A stretch of DNA of 64,000 nt, taken from positions 7,662,501-7,726,500 of the forward strand of contig NC_050476.1 in assembly GCF_013373865.1 (NCBI RefSeq), written 5' to 3'. Of the stretch, positions 60,999 to 64,000 are shown in pieces. Origin of the DNA: Monomorium pharaonis (taxonomy: Eukaryota; Arthropoda; Insecta; Hymenoptera; Formicidae). A program made the position numbers and the translations under genes. The notes below the pieces were generated by a model. The model had not been told where the DNA came from and made no database searches. It worked only from the letters and a program-made list of their open reading frames with translations. Position 1 is the first letter of the stretch. Every line of letters starts with the position of its first letter.

Positions 60999-61208
60999 TC
61001 CACATTGAGAAAAAAATGTTAATTTGACTAAATTGTTCAATGATTAAATTTCTTCAGTTCAAGTACTTATGTATTTAACGTAAATACATAAAATACTTAA
61101 ACTTCAATTTAACTATTTATATATTTGACAAAATATATAGTTAAATTGAAGAAATGTAATCAAGTTGCAAAATTTAGTCAAATTAACAACTTGTTTTTCT
61201 CGGTGTAT
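60999..61208. mobile_element. MITE, family A (full-length copy)
   Basis: It starts CCACATTGAGAAAAAAATGT and ends ACTTGTTTTTCTCGGTGTAT. The interior AAATTTCTTCAGTTCAAGTA and ATATAGTTAAATTGAAGAAA match the 13582-13800 copy in the same order. Confidence 0.9.
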
Positions 61209-62565
61209 AATATGTTATTATCTAAATATAATAATAGTAAAATTGAAAATCTTTTTGTATATCGTTAAAATTGTTATCCAAACATTTTGATCGCATACTT
61301 CATCAACTTTCAGAGAAATAAGTTTGTTAACATAAAGTCGAATTAAAAATCTTTTTACACATGTTTCATTAAAACTGATTCAAATTCTAAATTCTGACTT
61401 AAAAATATTAAAACTAAACAGAGGAGTTTTTCTGCATTTATCTAATCTTTTTATTTAAATTGTTTTTTTTTGGGACATCCGTTCTTATATCAGTGAAAGT
61501 TGTATAATGCTAATCGTCCGTTGATTGGCGAACGAAGATATCAACCGTTTCCACCTTACGACACATTTCCGTTGTCGTCGGTTGCACGATAAACCGTAGA
61601 ACGGGTGTAAGAATTAATGAACCGACTCGTCTCGTCGAGAGAGACAAGGAGAGACTCTTTTCTCCGTGACAGAGGAACTTCTCTCCGTGAGAAATCCGTG
61701 AGAAATAGATGCAATTGTCGTCGCGCGAAACATAATTTGTGCCCAGATAGCAGCTTCGTGAATCGGCGAGAGAGTGAAATGCGTGCGAAGCGGGTTTGCC
61801 GCTTTCGAGATTATTAAATTTTGCGGTCGCGATAACAAAATAAAATTAATCATAATTAATGACCATCTTGTTACTAACATAAGTCAGTGCATCCGACTCT
61901 CCTTGGCATCTAATAATATCAGTTACATTATATTAATTTGTGTCACTTTGATTAAAATTTATTATACTTTGTTAATTGTAAAACGCAAAAATTTGGAAAT
62001 TATAACAACTGCTATAAGACTATAAGTTGGCTTTCCAAAGCGAGATAAAACATATTTTTAAAGCGTTCAAGAGAAGTAACGGTGAGCGGAGTAGCACTTT
62101 TAAAACATCTGATAAAATTAAGAGCCTGCGAAATAAAACGCTTGACGGCATGATTTCTTCGTAATTAAAGGCAAACGGTACGTTTTAAAGAAGTTATAAA
62201 GTTCCGAGTTTATAATACTCTCATGAAAATTCTTTATCGTCGATGATAAAAGTTATTGCGAGTTGGTTGAGCGGGTTCGTATAGATGTAATAAAAAGAAA
62301 TTAAGAAAACCATATGCGCACATCTTTTTCCTCGTTTTAATCGAGTTAATTGAAATTAACAAGGAATTTTTATTATTTTAACAAGTTTTAATTGCGCTTG
62401 AAAATTTCTCGAAGAAAATAAGAGAAACTGTTTTGAATTAATTTGGACATAACAGTGTAGTAACGAGATGAAAGAATGTATCCCTTTCATGATTTCTTTG
62501 AAAAGATATTACAGCAAAGAGAGAAAATATTAAGCAGTATATTATACATTTGCAACGCGAATTTG
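61209..62565. other. AT-rich spacer
   Basis: A short GC-richer patch at 61500-61810 with 66-88 codon frames on both strands. No supported gene. Confidence 0.5.
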
Positions 62566-62889
62566 CACACTGTAACATATTCTTGTAAAATTACAACTAT
62601 AATAGTGAGTAATTTTGTGACCAACTATAACAGTTGAGACTAACTATAATAGTATGTTTTCTCGTGCCTATAATTTTTTGCAGTATACAAGTAAAAATAA
62701 TTTAATTTGCCATAAATTTGTTTACAGTGTACACAAGTGTACACAAGTGTAAAAGTCAAATTAAGAAATTATTGCAAGAATTAATTTATATACAAAATTA
62801 CATACACAGAAGAATTTACAACTATTATAGTGAGCCTCAAAATTACTCACTATTATAGTTATAATTTTATAAAAATTTTTTACAGTGTA
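62566..62889. mobile_element. Hairpin-ended MITE, family I
   Basis: The left end CACACTGTAACATATTCTTG with ACAACTATAATAGTGAGTAA is inverted at the right as ATTACTCACTATTATAGTTA and TTTTTTACAGTGTA. The interior has tandem ACACAAGTGT units near 62731-62750. An internal TTTACAGTGTAC at 62722 hints that two elements may be joined. Confidence 0.85.
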
Positions 62890-63948
62890 GAAAGATAAGA
62901 ACCCATGAGCAGCAGAAAAAATCATTAACTTGCTTCCTCCTGGCAATTAATTATAACCGCGCACTTTCGATCGGCGGGAGGTGTCGCGTCAATTATCACC
63001 TCGAATACAGAAAAGCTTACGCGCAAGTAATTTCTAACGCGTCGATGACTCCGAACAATTCAATTTCCGCGCGGCGATTTATTCCGCAGGCGAGAACTCG
63101 TGAAATTTAACACTAGTGCCTATAACAAGGCGATCGCATAACGAAATAATTAACGTGTTCTGGTGCCGTGGCGACTTCAAAGCGGTCCTCGAGACGCGGA
63201 AGGGGCCGTTTCTCTCCTCGCACCGTTTGCTCGCAATATAGCAGGTCATTGGGCCATGGAGAATCCTAAGATGGCCGCGAACGGATTCAGCGCGAGGAAA
63301 TCCAATGTGCGTGAAAAATTATCAGATCTCTTTTATTTATTTCTCTTCGCTCTTTCACCGCGGTCGTTAATTCGTCGCGATTCATTATGTTTCTTTCACG
63401 GTGGTCGCTGAAATTTTTTTTTCCCCCCCCAAAGCGATGTTCCGATTTTTCGAGCGAAATCTACCGTTAATTTAGAAATCAGAACTATTTGTCTTGCGAC
63501 AATCGGAAGATGAGATGATACTTGTAACACGAAGCAGATAAAGCAGAAAATCTTCAAGATTCGTTTCACTAAATAGTTATTTTCTAAGGATTATGTCTAC
63601 AAGAAGGCAAAAGACGAATGCAAACGCCAATTTTCTGACGTAATATTTCAAGAGGAAATTGCACGTCTACCTTCGGCCGAAAGTGCAAATTTTAATTAAT
63701 TAATCATAACCTCTCGGTGGACAATGATAAATTGAGTTTTGAGAAAGAGAGAGAGGAAAAATAATTTAGAAGTTGGAAATGCACATTAACTTATTAAGAA
63801 ATTGCTAGAACAATAACAATTACATAGAAATTTTTCAGTTATAATTAGACTTACGATTGTGAGATAATTGTTATTATTATTTTGTAACAATTTCTTAATA
63901 AATTGATATACGTTTAATCTTATCTCTAAGGAAAGCAAAATATCTTAC
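62890..63948. other. Mixed-composition region with a possible translation start
   Basis: In a CpG-rich patch, GGCCATGGAG at 63252-63261 gives a well-placed ATG (63256) opening MENPKMAANGFSARKSN before GTGCGTG, a possible donor (+). The AAGATGGCCGC string is also a YY1-like site of the type found at promoters. No homology recognised. Confidence 0.25.
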
Positions 63949-64000
63949 CGGTTTCTGTGATAAATCGGCAATCAGAAGTTCTCGATGATCTGCAAGATCG
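63949..64000 (-). CDS. Candidate exon at window edge, possibly upstream KANK exon
   Basis: A near-consensus minus-strand donor, AAACCG/GTAAGATA, ends a block running off the window. One open frame (phase 1 out, ending FITET) would join in phase to the KANK exon at 53652 (G plus AT). A second open frame (DLADHRELLIADLSQKP, phase 0 out) looks more protein-like but would not join that exon. It may therefore be KANK or a separate gene. Too little is visible to decide. Confidence 0.3.

Overview
The window reads as animal nuclear DNA, most likely from a hymenopteran insect and plausibly an ant. The genes are split by short GT-AG introns. AT-rich spacer alternates sharply with CpG-rich islands, and there are many small hairpin-type DNA elements (MITEs). 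The animal assignment rests on recognised proteins; the ant assignment is inference from composition and repeat style. No rRNA, tRNA, CRISPR array or bacterial-type operon was seen.

Almost all recognisable coding sequence lies between 40.1 and 53.7 kb. From left to right: a complete seven-exon THUMPD3-like tRNA guanine-N2 methyltransferase gene (+); a complete three-exon RPF1 ribosome-biogenesis gene (-), convergent with THUMPD3 and only 128 bp from it stop to stop; a complete three-exon BET1 Golgi SNARE gene (-); and the six 3'-most exons found of a KANK gene (-), a cortical adaptor with coiled coil and ankyrin repeats. The N-terminal KN motif of KANK was not found, so its 5' end lies beyond the exons located here, possibly past 64 kb. 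THUMPD3 and RPF1 act in RNA modification and ribosome assembly, BET1 in ER-Golgi membrane fusion and KANK at the cell cortex. Their proximity looks like ordinary housekeeping clustering, not a pathway.

Positions 1-40 kb and 53.7-64 kb are gene-poor. They hold CpG-rich islands that may be promoters or first exons, a few short candidate exons with good splice sites but no recognised homology, simple repeats, two tandem duplications and at least twelve MITE-like elements. The largest is a 1.1-kb element at 37.8-38.9 kb whose two ends are arrays of GACGTC palindromes; it carries a second hairpin element inside it. Several otherwise different elements share ACACnGAGAAAAA-like ends. A TTAA-flanked piggyBac-like element sits inside an RPF1 intron.

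The most useful new points are a palindromic shared poly(A) signal between THUMPD3 and RPF1, an unannotated alternative first exon of KANK that joins in phase, the GACGTC-array transposon, and the nested hairpin cluster at 59.4-60.1 kb. I see no evidence for a novel multi-gene system.
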